A stretch of 64,000 nt of DNA, taken from NCBI GenBank assembly GCA_003254905.1, contig QANU01110956.1, positions 42,619 through 106,618 on the forward strand, given 5' to 3'. The stretch is from Nissolia schottii (taxonomy: Eukaryota > Streptophyta > Magnoliopsida > Fabales > Fabaceae). Of the stretch, positions 1 to 13,400 are shown in pieces. Below the pieces are notes generated by a model, which was given only the letters and a program-made list of their open reading frames with translations, did not search any database and was not told the DNA's origin. Made by a program: the position numbers and the translations under genes. Each line of letters opens with the position of its first letter. Position 1 is the first letter of the stretch.

Positions 1-602
1 AAGTGTTTATGGTTCCCACTAAGTGGAACCCACCTTTATTGCGAGTGTGTCCAAAGATGATGTGTTAAACTTGTGTCGACCAAAGAATTTCTCCAGCCTT
101 TAACTCAATTATAAACAAAAGTAAAATGTATGATGCCAGTCACTTAAACATTCACAAAAAGGGCTCTGTCTCTCTATTGATCCTCTCTCTCTCCTGTTTA
201 ATCCAATGGAAACCAATGGGTCATATGCTTAAGATGATAGACACTGGAGAAAAAGTTTTCAATTTTAGTAACCATTTGTAATGTATATAGTGTGAAGACT
301 TACAGAACCAGTATTTCTACCATTCCAAATGAAATAAGGTCATTGACAGCATTAAAGAGGATTAAATGAATTTTCCATCTTAATTGGCATGCTTAGAGTT
401 TTTTTTTTATCAGTACTAGATCTTTATTTCTGGATCTCTTAAACTTTATATAATTTAGAATGCAATTTTTGTATGTACAACCTTGTACACGTTATTTTAT
501 GTATACAGTTTGCAAGTTGCAACCCTCAGCACCTTATTAATAGTAACTGTCAACTACAATTAGTACTTGTGTGTATATCACACACACACACATCATTACT
601 AC
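1..602. other. Left-edge sequence, no exon recognised
   Basis: This should be intron or the 3' part of the minus-strand unknown-function gene. An acceptor-like site near 245 on the minus strand would add only a few residues before a stop, so I do not trust it. A short CA run lies near 580-592. Nothing else is recognisable. Confidence 0.4.
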
Positions 603-3322
603 CTGAAGTTGATCCAATTGCCTTGTCCACATTTGGTAAACTTGCTTCTGTTCGCACGCCTTCACCACCAACAGCAGGTCCCCACGAAAAGGGACCTGCA
701 CTTATGTCAATAAATGCCCATCTAGTACAAAACATGAATAAGTGTAAAAATGTGTATGCCTTAAAAACTTAGAATTGTGTGATTCAATAGAAATTGAACC
801 TGTCCTTTCCAATCCATGTGTCAGTGAGACATTCTGCTTGAAGACCACTATAGTCCCCAGATTTTAACATTCTCTCCAAAAGGATCTTCAGATCTTGATT
901 CTTCCCTTTCAGTAACTTGCAATACAAGGAATATACCAAACATTCAAGGAAAAAAGTAGGGTAAAAAAATACTGTAATTAACTCTTACTTTCTTTGATCT
1001 TTTATCTATAGATTTATCTGATGAGTACATACCTGTAATGTTTTGACCTCAACGATATTAGCTGCATCTTTCCCTTGATACAAGCTCCCAAAATTAACTA
1101 GTGCATCAAGCCAAATATTATACCATTCAGCCTGCATTTTATGGTTGTACCAAAAAGCACACAATCATAATAATTTACACTGCTTCTGCCATGAAATCCA
1201 TAAAAGACACCAAACCCAAAAACATAATAAGACTAGAACAACTATGATAGAGAAGCTGCAAGTTTCCATTTGGCTTGTACCAACCCTTGTCTCGTTTTTG
1301 GAATAGAAAAAGAAATATATCATTAGAGAGAAAAGAGAGGATCTATTGGAGTATTACGAAGTTGATAATCAAGCCTGCATGTTTCTAGATTGAGGAATCT
1401 CAATTCCTAGAAAGTATGAGTGTTTGCCCATATATATTCGATTTAAAAGTGATGCAACAGAAGCTGTTTATTCATATAATGACAATGTCATAGGGGAAAG
1501 GCATCTTCAAAATCAGGTTGAATATTTCTATCTAGCCTTTGGCAACCACCTTGACGTGATTAAATGAAAACTCCAGTAGTGCATAATGCAATTAGAAATT
1601 CCAAATGCAGGAGGTAGAGCGAGAACTGATATAGTCCAATAAAGTAGAGGTGAGTCACTGCAAATACTGATAGCTGGTTTTGTAGGCAAACCACATAACA
1701 GGTAGAAGTATCAACTAGTTCTATGGGTTTGACATATCATTTGGTACTCCGCGCATGGCCTGTTTGATGGTGCTCCTTTATCCAACATACAAAGGGATTG
1801 ACATGTTTTGTTGCATGGTTTATCCTCATAGGATTTAATTGTTAATTTTTGCTTCCTTTGTAAATATCTTATTCTCTTTTATAATCTTTTCTTCTCTTCT
1901 AATAAAAGCATCTTTTTCTATCACAAAGGGGGAAAAAGAAAGATATACCATTCTCATAAGCTCATCCAATCATGTGAAAGATTTGAAGAACGCTATGATG
2001 CAAAATCAGCACTTATACAGTCATACCATAAAGAGGAAAGAAATACTTACAATATCAGAGTCCTCAGTTCTTGTCCATGCAAATTTCATCATCGGATGCT
2101 TCGCATATAATGGTCGCTGAACCTTACTAAGAGCTGCAAAACAATTAAAGTACAGCATGAGAGGTCTGAAGCAAAATGAAAAATGAACAGGGACTTCAAA
2201 CATCAAGAAAGGAAGGAACTAGTAAAAAGTTGAAAACATAGTGGATTTATTAAGATGGCCATCTTTTCTAAAGATAAAATATACGACGATTGTGACGTTG
2301 ATTTTCAAGATTGTGTTTGAAACTTCAGGTGCTTCCTACATTTTAAGGATATCATATCACTTCATACCAAGAATATTCTCAGGAATGCCTTCTGACTGAA
2401 TAAGTTTCGTTTGCAAAGTCTTGTTCTGCATGATATCAAAGCTGTCAGTGTTTGCACTGAAGGCATAATTAAATTAAAGGGAAATCTCCAACTATTACAG
2501 CTTTTGCAAGCAAATTTTCCAAAAACACTGCAAAAGAACCCTAAGCAAAGTATGAGACTATGAGACCCATTATACCAGTGGAGCAACCATATCAAATTCA
2601 GGAAGTAAGTGTTAAGGAGAAGAGTATGGAAGTCTCATATACCTCCTTTAGCAAGTTTATTTCGGGCTGGGATAAATCTCTCCTGAAATATTTTGCAAAT
2701 AAATAAAAATCAAGAGAAACTAGCCAGATATACAAACGCCAAAAGAATTTACAAAAATGACATGACCAAATGAGACTGTTAATGCTTTGATTACAATATA
2801 GAACAAATCTGACAAAACTGACTCAGATAAGAGGGAAAAAGCATAGATTCTGGAACAAGCAAAAGGAAGGACATGCAGAAAAAATATAAAGCAAAAGCAG
2901 AGCCATACGTACACATCGAAGAAATGATTATTCATACAAGTACAACAATATGCACACCTTGATTGAGATGCAGAGGAACCATGCTGTAACGTGTACAATT
3001 AAAACTAAAACTATAGACATACAAGAAATACAGACACAGAGTTTATTGAAAAATGACAACATTTTACTACAATCCTCACCTATACCCATATTTAGGCCTC
3101 TTCTCATCACGCTTGGGATTCAGAATGAAAATATTATATGCATTTTCAAGTTGAAGGTATTCAACCAGGCTAGCCAAAAGGACATCTATGATCTCTACAT
3201 CTACCTGCCAAAAACCACCATCACTATCCCTGCAAATATGGATTTGAAAGAATAAGAGAGAGCAAGAAATGTAAAAGGCAAAAAATAAGAGGCCACATTA
3301 TGTTTTCGAACAGAAAGATTTA

Positions 3323-3361
<39 letters not shown>

Positions 3362-6300
3362 GAAAAACCTACTTGCAAACTTAGGAGATCCTTTCATAAA
3401 AATTTCCAACTTTGTTAAGGTGTGCCTGTAAAACTTCACTACTACTCTATGAGCTAGTGGAGTGGGAATTAATTTCATACGCTTTGTCCAATATTGATGG
3501 TAAGTTGGTTAGTCATCTGGAATGCCACAAAAAATAGGGTACGGTAAGGGGTAGACTTCTTAAGTATGTTCTATTCGCTAATTAAATTAGTAAAAAAGGA
3601 AAAAACTCTAAATTAATAATCAACGCCCAAGAAGTTGAATGGAAAGAAATATTTTGACATGATATCAAAGTGCTACTATGACCAAGAGCTCCAGAGTTCA
3701 ATCCTTGTCAACCCCCATTTCCAAAAATTATACATAGCCAAAAGAATAAAACCATTCAATTGAGATGATGACACTTTTCACTATTTTCCTAAATCTAAAT
3801 GATTTTTTTGTTCTTGTATTCCCCTAGCACATCAACATCTCCCCCTCCTTAGCTGCAATGCTTCATCTCAAGGAAGCCATGGAATGTGTTCCATCTCCAT
3901 TCAAGCAACAATGCGAGCCAGAATATTTCCTGTCTTAGAGCTACTAGTGTCTCTTCTTTCACTCGAGTCTCACATATGTGCTACTACAATCTAGGATGCA
4001 CAAACCATAACGTAATTCATAGTAGGGGCAGCCAGCAAACTTGGTAACTATGATTTGAAACAACGTATTAAGCACAAGTGAAAATCTAATAAAGTTCAAC
4101 ACACATGCATTATGGAACAAGTGAAGTGTTGTAGCATTCAAACGGAATGAATAGTTGATCATTTTAGTTTACATTTACTCTTCTTTTGTAATCAACTCAG
4201 CTGTTAGGTAGTGTAACTTTAACATACTAGATAATGGACTTCAACTTGTGCATCAGTTAAAGCACTTTACTTATCATAAAGGGGGAAAGAAAAAGATTAA
4301 GGGAATCATTAAAAGGATAAAGAGCTTTTCAATTTTAAGCATAAATGTTCAAAGAAAACTTATAATAGTTCTACTAATCTAAGCGAATAAAAAACTGAAC
4401 ATAATTTACCCATTGCCAACTGGATCATCCTTGCGACCAAACACGTTTATCGCCTGCTCAAATATGGAAGTGACCTTCTCTCCCATTTCGATCGCATGGA
4501 CAGAAAAGCTGCACCAAAATGTCAGAACTACTTTGGAGAAGCCATATCATATATGTTCAACCAAGATGTCCCACAGAAAAGGCCAGAGAAAAGTCACTTT
4601 AATAGGGTTTCCCTTATGGGTTTGCAACGGGGCTGGAAATCACTTTTGAGCCAGTAATCTGATTTTGTTTTAGTTGATTTAGAAGAACTTTTTGTCCTAC
4701 TTCCACGAACTTCTTTTCACTCGGCTTATAAACTCTTTTATTATAAATAAATAAATAAATAAAAGATGAGGTACTGAATGAAGTGGAAGACTAAAGTACA
4801 ATAATTGACAATAAAACTGGTAAGATGAGAAGGTTCAGTTTTAATCTAATGTATCAGAGAAGAGACAACAAATAAAGAAAACTGAGACCCCGCTACTCTC
4901 TCTTCTAACAAAGAAGCAAACATATGCTATGGATTTTCAAAATTAGGTCTAGCCATTTTTTTTTCATCCCTCCATTTGGCACAAAGGTTTTATGATGTGA
5001 ATCCTCCAAATTTGGTAGTAAATCAGTCGGTGTTTCTCTACAAACTCCTCTATCTGTAAAAGTCATACAACAAGAACCACTAAAGCCTTTTCCCACCTAG
5101 ATGGGGTTGGCTACATGAGTGAACAACATCATTGTGACTACAAAGTGACAACCACCTCAGAAACATAAAAAATTAAATTGTCCAAAAAAATGATGTCATA
5201 CTCTACTCTGCAAATGAACAGACAAATTAAAAGAAAATGAAAAGTTATTTTTTTTCTCTTGTAGAGGTTTGGATAGAAAACATTACTTGTAATTTATGTG
5301 ACTGACAACAGGAAGGTGGTGCCATTGCATTTTATTTACACTGGTTTTGTAAAATGAGGTTACCACTTCTTCCTGCCGAATCCGCGTATGTTCAAAGATG
5401 TGATCAATTTTTGTAAACCAGCGCTCAATTTCTTCCGGGAGAAGCTTGAACTCTGTAGGACATACAAAACACTCCAGAATCCATGGTACCAATTAAATGA
5501 ATAATCAAAGAAATGATTAGTTAGTCTTCCGATTATGTACCTTGGTGACCCTTCCCTTCGAATCCTATAAATATAAAATTCACAGGAACTGGAATATGGA
5601 TGGTATCAACTTCCTGAAGCTTTAGATAGCTAGCAATATTACCTGAAATACAACAAAAATTAAGAAAACTTGTAGGTTCTCAGTATTCATAATTTAAAAA
5701 TAAAGTGTTTTAGCAAATCCATGCTCTTAACTGCTTTACATTGTTAAAAAATTTTAAGAGGAATATGTCAACTAATAAACTCAGCAATACTGGTAAAAAA
5801 TACCCATTTTGAGGACATAAACATTATTCATAATTCTGAATAGTCTACACCAAAGACAGTAAGTAACTGTACAGTATACAATTGAATGGCTTGAATTATG
5901 ACAATCAACACAAATATTAGGACAAAGAACTTTAACAAGGTCATTTGTGTTAGCTCAATTAATAACAAGGTTTTCGATAGGACATTGGCATCGTCTAGTC
6001 CATGTACCAGACTCACCTAGTGGACAAGGCTTGATTGTTGTTGTTGCTGTATTTGCTGTATTTGTGTTAATCATATTAAAAACATATGTATAATATAATT
6101 AATCATATTAATACTTATGAAATTAAAAATGTGGCTTGGCAAGCACGTAAGTGCTGCTAGTATTAATAATAGATATATAAATAATAATCAAACAAAAGTG
6201 AAAAAATACTGCACTCTCTTTTTAGATAAGCAGCAATATCACCTTCTTCCAAATCCATACCCCATTACTATTCTTATTTCAGCCTCCATCACCACATAAA

Positions 6301-8108
6301 AGACCTATCTTTAGAAGGGGCGATAGATTTGCAAAGAGGGTCCACAAGAAGAACTTTATAGCTATTTGGGGATTAAGGGACAAACTGTATGGACATACAA
6401 AAGAAAACACTAGCATAATCATAGGTATATACAAATTTCATAGAATCAAGAAGCCAGCTAGACTCAAGAAAACCAATAAGGAACTCAAACTCCAAAGGTT
6501 CTCTATCATTGGGATTCCATAAGACACTAAATAAAACAAAATTACTACAATAGAAGTTGCAAATGTCAAACAGAACGTGATGACGAACAGAAAAAAGTCC
6601 TTTTTTACAATAGAGAAAGAATTTCATTAGAAGAGAAGAGAAGGTGCAAAAGAGGTTAAGATATCCTCGAAAAAGTACAAAATATAACTAAATCCTAAGA
6701 GGATCTGTGCAACAAAGCATCGGCTAAGGTAACATCATTAAACATACCATGTGCTGAACACCAAAAGGATGCCAAAAAAATGACCCTATCCCAAATGAAA
6801 TCAAGAAATCATCACATTATTTCATCAAGAGAATCTCCTAGCAGAGTAAACTATGAACCTTGGGGTACCTATAATGAGATTTATGGGCATCATATAGCAT
6901 TAAAAAGAATAAGAAAAGAAATTTGTCGCATACACATTTACATTTAAATCAAGAAATCAAAAAAGCTACACAAGATGCCGGTCTAAACTAGGTAAATTTA
7001 TGATCCTGGTCTGAAGTCAAGTTTCAACTAGGATCATAAAGTCCATATGGGTGGCAAAAATAATTGGGAATAGTTGAACCCCTAAATCAATCTGCAATAA
7101 GAAATGTCCATAAATCTCTAAGGTCTTTGGTTTGTTTTGTTTCTGTTTTCTATTCATATGACAACAACCACCACCACCAAGCCTTATCCCACTAGGTGTG
7201 GTTGGCTACATAAATCATTGTTCTATCATAAATTATGTCTACAGTGAAACTATTAAAAAGAATATAACGGTTTTGCCTATAGTTTCTTGGTCTCCCTCTA
7301 CCTCTTGCTATTGAGAATGTCTTCGCTAATAATTTATTAAAACAGAAACTGCCACCCTGTTTCATTCATTATTTCAAGATTTTAAGAAGGAAATGGCGAA
7401 AATAAGATGTAGTTGTTTTCATCGTTTCTCTTCATAGAATCTTGAAACAGAAAGCAAAGTGGCATGTTTGTAATTATTAGACTGAAAACCCTCTAAATAG
7501 CCAATGGAAGCAAATAATCATAACCCTTAAAGATGAATTGCTGCACACTGGAATGGGAGGCATCAACACTAGCATTGGGATCCCAAACATCAAGATAAAG
7601 CCCATAATTTGCTCCAGGGGGGAAAGAGAAAAGGGTGCCAAAAGTGTAACAGTTTGTAAGCAAGAGATGTTTTGTTTGACATCAAGCTTCATAGCCAAAG
7701 CCCACTTTTATTTGGGCGTTACAACATATAATCCCTACAGAATAGATGATCCTTTCTGAACCATGTTAGATCCCTAACAAAAGCAACTATCTCATGAACC
7801 TCTTAAGTATTTGAGCCGCAATCCCCAAGCAGAATGCTGAAACATACAAAAAGAATAAGAAAGTAGGATCACAAACATTTTTAACAAGTGTGATACTCTC
7901 CTATAGATGAGAAGGCAAACTCCAACTATTCAAACTTTTCTATGAGTTTCTACATTAGGGTACTACAAAATAAATTAGAGGCCAATACAACAACTAGCAG
8001 CCTGGTAGAGAAGGTAAGAGTCTGACAAACCACGTTATCTAAAACAAGGAGCATACCACAAGCTTATTTTGGATAGAATAAATATTTATTAGCTACCAGA
8101 AAGTTTTA

Positions 8109-8146
<38 letters not shown>

Positions 8147-8609
8147 GATGGTAGAATAGTACCAAAGCAATGAAGTTAGTTTGAGAAGAGTTTCAAAAAA
8201 TGAATGTGTACCCGCATTGGTATAATTAAATGCGCTTGCTTTGCCATGGCTTGAAAACTTCAAATCATCAAAATCTGAAAACCAAAATGTTTATAGAATC
8301 TAAAAAAAAACACAATAGAGAATGAAAGTTCACATTTTCATTTAAAGAGCATGGCATAGACATACAACTATGCATAACATTCTCACTCCAAAACTGACTC
8401 TTTTCTTTGAGATTAAATAATGAGAACACAGATGATCTGTCTCTTTTGCGAGTCTCAACAGGAGATCCAAGCGAGCTAACTGCTAAGAACTGAAAGCAAA
8501 AACACACAAGAAGCATCAATGTAGTGAATGTCTTTCTTTAACTACATAATTAACAAACACATCCAACGGGGTGACAAGAGGCAACATAAACTAGAAATCA
8601 CAAAAATAT

Positions 8610-8648
<39 letters not shown>

Positions 8649-9128
8649 TGTGTGTGTGTGAAATAAAGAATCATTATCCAGAAGCGTATAACCAATAAAT
8701 CTACGTATGAGCAGCAGTGTGGCACCAATGGTAGATAAAAGCATAAAAATCCATCTCAACAAGGCCAACAGAAACATAACGTTATCATTATCAAGTTCAA
8801 GAGCGTTAATTCAACAGTGATAACACACACTAAAGAATGCCACAAAAATAGCTCAGTGCAGTCAAAAGTTAAATTGATCATACATAATCGGGATCAATTT
8901 TACAATTCCAAACGGAGATATAGCTCAAATAGTTAAAAGAAACACTCGAATCTAGTCTAAATTACATGAACCAAAACAACCAAAAAAAGTTAGAGAAAAT
9001 ATGTAAAGTAGCTAACAATCTGCAATTAGGGGAATGAATCAATGGCTTCAGATTAGTAACAGAGAAAGAAAGAAAGGAGTGATCTCAGTGCTACCAGAAG
9101 AGTGGAGAGAACGAGTTGGAGCTGCCAT
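603..9128 (-). CDS. Conserved plant protein of unknown function, 13 recognised exons, 3' end not resolved
   Basis: Exons read on the minus strand, with GT-AG borders and matching phases: 9095-9128, about 8366-8490 (the acceptor is ambiguous by a few bases), 8212-8274, 5541-5642, 5287-5452, 4410-4508, 3080-3229, 2643-2682, 2368-2425, 2051-2133, 1033-1131, 800-915 and 603-721. Together they encode about 417 residues. Recognisable stretches are GNIASYLKLQEVDTIHIPVP, FEGKGHQEFKLLPEEIERWF, ILNPKRDEKRPKYGYR and DISAGPFSWGPAVGGEGVRT. From memory these resemble the Arabidopsis At4g16180/At3g28720 type of predicted secretory or membrane proteins; that match is unverified. No catalytic motif is apparent. 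The ATG at 9128 starts the frame MAAPTRSLHSS, phase 1 at the donor. An upstream ATG at 9160 is in another frame and soon stops. Exon 603-721 ends in phase 1, and I could not find its continuation before base 1, so the C-terminus is missing here. The 5.6-8.2 kb intron is long and repeat-bearing. Confidence 0.72.
3322..3360. repeat. (TA)n(CA)n microsatellite
   Basis: A short AT run passes directly into an AC run about 30 bases long. It lies in the intron upstream of exon 3080-3229 of the unknown-function gene. Confidence 0.9.
4925..5135. mobile_element. Possible truncated LINE (RTE-type) tail in an intron
   Basis: The stretch around 5085-5115 reads ctagatggggttggctacat. It matches a phrase that recurs in plant genomes and that I associate with the 3' ends of RTE-type LINEs. 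The preceding 150 bases may belong to the same fragment. No poly(A) tail or target-site duplication was found. The related piece at about 7165-7330 strengthens the call. Confidence 0.4.
7160..7335. mobile_element. Truncated LINE-like (RTE-type) 3' fragment in an intron
   Basis: The phrase aagccttatcccactaggtg is followed by tggttggctacataaatc and, about 100 bases on, by tcttggtctccctctacctc. These three phrases in this order are a widespread plant repeat that I associate with the 3' region of RTE LINEs. The piece lies inside the long intron between exons 8212-8274 and 5541-5642. It has no open reading frame and is a dead fragment. Confidence 0.55.
8108..8146. repeat. (TA)n(GA)n microsatellite
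   Basis: About 23 bases of alternating AT pass directly into about 16 bases of GA. It lies close to the 3' side (on the minus strand) of exon 8212-8274. Confidence 0.9.
8616..8660. repeat. (AT)n(GT)n microsatellite
   Basis: About 30 bases of AT dinucleotide are followed by a GT run. It lies in the first intron of the unknown-function gene. Confidence 0.9.
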
Positions 9129-9160
9129 TGACGTTTGACGCGGAATTCCGGAAGTTTCAT

Positions 9161-10150
9161 TTTGGCGTTTGGTTCCTCTCAGAACAGAAACCCAGCGACG
9201 ATTTGTGAAGACGAGACGAGAGAAACTAGTGTCCGTGTCTATGGACTACTCAAACGGGTTTCGGGTCCGGTTCCGGGTACGGCTCGGGTACCGGTTGGCC
9301 CAATTTTGGAACAACCTGATGGGCCGCCCCGACTTATGAGAATCATGTATTGTTTTAAATGCTAAATTTTTACTATTTTATCTACAAATCAAAATACAGT
9401 TGTCGATAGTCGATAGTTTAAGTGGCATCTTTTGATCGTGTTAAGGAATAAGTTACAAGTATGTGTCTATGTTATTATTATTATTTCTTTTCAAAAATAT
9501 ATCTACTCTCAGAAAAAGAAAGAAAAACAAAAGAGCAACTAATAAGTTATAAGTGTGTGTCTGAAGAATTATTATTATTATTATAAATATTGTGTGGCTG
9601 AATTCGGGAGAGTCAACCATTTTTAGTGAGAAATATTTTGAGAGGAAAAAAATATTTTTTTCTCAAGTTTAATATAATCCTAACACGTTGTTACCTTTCT
9701 AAATTTCTCAAAAGTGAACGTTTTACTTAATCAAATACTTAGGAGAAAATTTGTCAATGGCATTAAATTTCTCTATTAATTGAACTAGTTAAAAAAAATT
9801 AAATCTATGCAAATTTAGTTGCTCGGGCACTCTTATCTTATGCTTTGTTTGGATGTGGGAAAAATAGAAGAAAAAAAATAAAAAAGAAAATGAAGAAACA
9901 CTACATTTGCTCTTTTATTGTTTAGTGATCTTCAATATCCACGGACTAATTAGCTAAATCGCAATTTGCACATACAATACAACTAGTTGCTTCCAGCAGA
10001 TTTTCATAACCCCGTTATACAAAATTAGGATATGCGGATGTTCGAGTTATTACGTATATCATGAGCGACATGGAATTAGAATATATTTTAAGACCCTCAT
10101 GTATAAATCATGTTTTGTTAGGATTAAACAATTAATTTAGAAACAATGTA
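9161..10150. other. Intergenic spacer between two minus-strand genes
   Basis: The part next to 9160 is richer in G and C (about 9161-9330) and should hold the 5' UTR and core promoter of the left gene. The rest is AT-rich, with ATT triplet runs near 9470-9485 and 9570-9590 and a repeated phrase (aagttataagtgtgtgtctg and a variant), which suggests a local duplication. The right end should hold the 3' UTR of the flippase gene. No coding sequence is seen. Confidence 0.6.
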
Positions 10151-10432
10151 AAAAATATGTATTGCTGCTTCCATTAACAAAATGCATACAAGCTTTACAT
10201 ACCTAATCTACATCATGCGACTGCTACACAAATCGTCACTATACAAATCATCTAAACAATAATAATTTGAAAGAGGAAAAGAGAAGAAAAAAAACATATA
10301 AAAAATAATAATAATAAAAAAATGCTATTTGGTAATGCTTCAATTCCACATCCAAACTAAGGAAGAAGCCAAACACAAATGCTAGTTCCAAAAAAACACA
10401 CAGTCTAGAAGCAATAATCACTTACATTTTTT

Positions 10433-13400
10433 TCACAATTCCCTTTGCTTCAATCTCTCTCTAAGGTGTATTAGTTTCCCCTGAACTTGTTTAGGCACTT
10501 CATCACATATCTCAATGTCAGAACCTTCTACCTGTTTTCTCTGTATGATATCATGGTACATTGGCAGAAACCGGCTTTGGAAAGCTCTATAGGAGAAATA
10601 AGGCAGAAGAACACACAAAACCACAAAAAGGGTAACTAGCCAATATAGGAAACTTGGGGCACAAGCTTCCACAAAGACCATGTAAGCCGTGTTGGATATC
10701 GCCGGGGAGAGGTAGCCGTACACCAGTAAGAACACGTACCAGAAGGCAATGCTGCCCCAGATGAAGAAATGCTGGATCCAAGTGAAGTAGTTGATGGAAA
10801 GCGCCATTTGGCAGTTCACGGTCCACACCACGCACGTGTACATCGTGACGCCGAGTATCTCGAAATCGACCACATGGCCGTCCCTTCTGAAGGCCTGTGT
10901 TAGGACAGAGTTTGTGGTCAGGAAGAAGATAGCTAAGGAGCTAACGACTCCGTTGAGCATCCAGCCAATGATTCGGGGCCAGCTGAAGAGGGTGTCCTCT
11001 ACTCCCTCTAGATATAAGAAGGGATACTGTAAAATAGGAAGTGAGAGCATGGTTAGCAAAGGGTTCCTTGGCTTCTATTAAGAAATAAAATGACTCGTTT
11101 GTCTCCATAAACTTTTGGGAGAGATAATGCATAACATTGTATTAGAGCCTCTGTTTCAAAGTAATCTAAAGTTCGATCTTCGTCGCTTCCATTTTTTCCT
11201 AAATAAAATAAGTTGAATTTCCGCACAAGGTAGGTAGACACGTGCATTGTTCACACTTTAAGCCCAAAAGACTCTCGAGTGAGAGAGCGTGTTAAAATAT
11301 TAAACAATTCATTTGCCTCTACCCAACCACTTCAACTACTTTTGGGACAAATGGTTCATGATAGCTTCCAATTAAATAAATAATTTAAATCAAGACTTAA
11401 CAAAAGAAATCAGTAGACAGTAGCACATGAATACATTAGCATAATAAGCATTTATTGAGGTGCATGTTCTCATGCATTTATTGAGGTGCATGTTCCCATT
11501 ATGCATTTAAAGCCTTATAGAGAAAAATTATCAGACCATGCAGTTGTGACTTTGAGAAAGAATTATTCTATATATTTACCCCCGGTTCCTTTTTAACTCT
11601 TCATATGCAAATAAGCAAAATAAAGGAACGAGAATTCAGTACCTTTAAGCAAAGTCGCGCAGAAACGTCCTGATCGAAAACACCTAGGGTGATAACTGGA
11701 AGTGAAGTGAAGAAGACATTGTAAAATGACATGTACCAATCATTGTAAGCAGGTTGGCCAGAGAAAGAAGCATATGCCTCAAACCAAAATAGGGTAAACC
11801 CAAATGCAATGTTTTTATAGAAGAAATAGCATATCTGCATCAACAAATCAAAACAAGTTATGAGTGAAAGAAGCTTTTTGTTTATGAAGTTGCTTAAAGA
11901 TCGTCTTCGGCATGCAAGTAACCGATCAGCCTATGAAATGGTTACAAAAAATGCCTATACAGAAAATGACGAAAATGCAAGACTCTTTTGTTATGTTAAT
12001 TTCAGAATATTGTTGGAACTAAATTAGATCATGATTGCATTAAACAGAAGAGCACTAAAATTTGAATGGCAAGACTGACAAATGGATGCAAGGATTTACC
12101 ATCATTGATATTCGTCTATAACACCAGTGGCCGTGTACCAACAATAAGCGCTCCAGAAAACAGAATTGACCTATTGCAAAATCACTTGCCATTACAGCCT
12201 GTAGAGAACAATTAGTGTTTTAGAAAACAAAGAATCAGAAGCTGGGACACAGCCATTAAAACTAAATTAAACGTTAGATTTATCATAAATTAATTGGTAT
12301 TTGTGTGCAGAAAGAAAAAAAAAACTTAGAGAAATGCAGGACATAATCAATGAAAAACATTGCACTAGTGAATATGCTTGCTCCCAGATGGGCTTGTCCC
12401 TGTAAATAGAAGCCTAATGGGAGCAATGGAAGGCTTTAAACTCCGATACCATGTTAAGGTCTTATATAAGAAAAATAAGAGAAAAAATTGAGACCATAAT
12501 GTAACATAATCTACCAAGTCCTTGCTCACATATTAAGACCATATGTTAAACAGCACAAAAGAGTTGAGACCACATGTGAGTCAGGACATGCTAGACTATG
12601 TTAAATTAAAAAAATTCTTCAATTGTTCCGTTTATTATGGACTTAGAGAATATAATGGTGTGTTTGGTTTCAGTTTACATTTTCAAAATTTCCTGTTTCT
12701 AGGATTTTGTGAAGGAAACAGTGAAAACTATAATATCTAGTTTCCTATTTTCATTTCTAGTTTTCACTATTCCTTCACAAAATCCTGAAAACAGGAAATT
12801 CTTGAAATGAAGACTGAAAACACACCGTAAGTCTTTTTAAATAGAGGCCAGATAAAAGGAACAGCACAACTAGGTATAAGCAAGTGTATCTTTGGACCTG
12901 CATCCCTTCAGCACCACTAATGCCAACTCCAATATCAGCCTCCTGAAGCATGCCAACATCATTTGCGCCATCACCAATGGATAATATCGTCTTCCCCGTT
13001 CCTAATTTCACCAATCTAGTAACCTGCAATTTTTTTTTGGGGATGATGTGATTATAAAGTTTTCACACCACAAGGACCAACTATATACAAGGACTATATT
13101 ATTTATATGACAACGAAGTTCAAATTGCGCATCCATAATACTCACACGAGCTTTCTGTTTGGGTGAAGATCGGCAACATATGACAGAAGCACAATTAATT
13201 GCCAACTCAAAGAAGGACATCTCCAAATTCTTGTTAAGAGAATAATCCAAGGACTTCCCATCAATGATCAAGCCAAAGGAAGAAAAACCTTCTTTATCTG
13301 TATTAGAACTCTCTTTTGCGGACTTGATTTGCTTGATTCCCTCTCTAATTTGCTTCTTAATGCTTTCATGAGACGCCTAATCAATCAATTATATCGTCAA

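Noticed and set aside
3650-3735. Possible SINE head (gagttcaatcc B-box-like)
   Set aside because: No matching A box, body or tail, and no target duplication.
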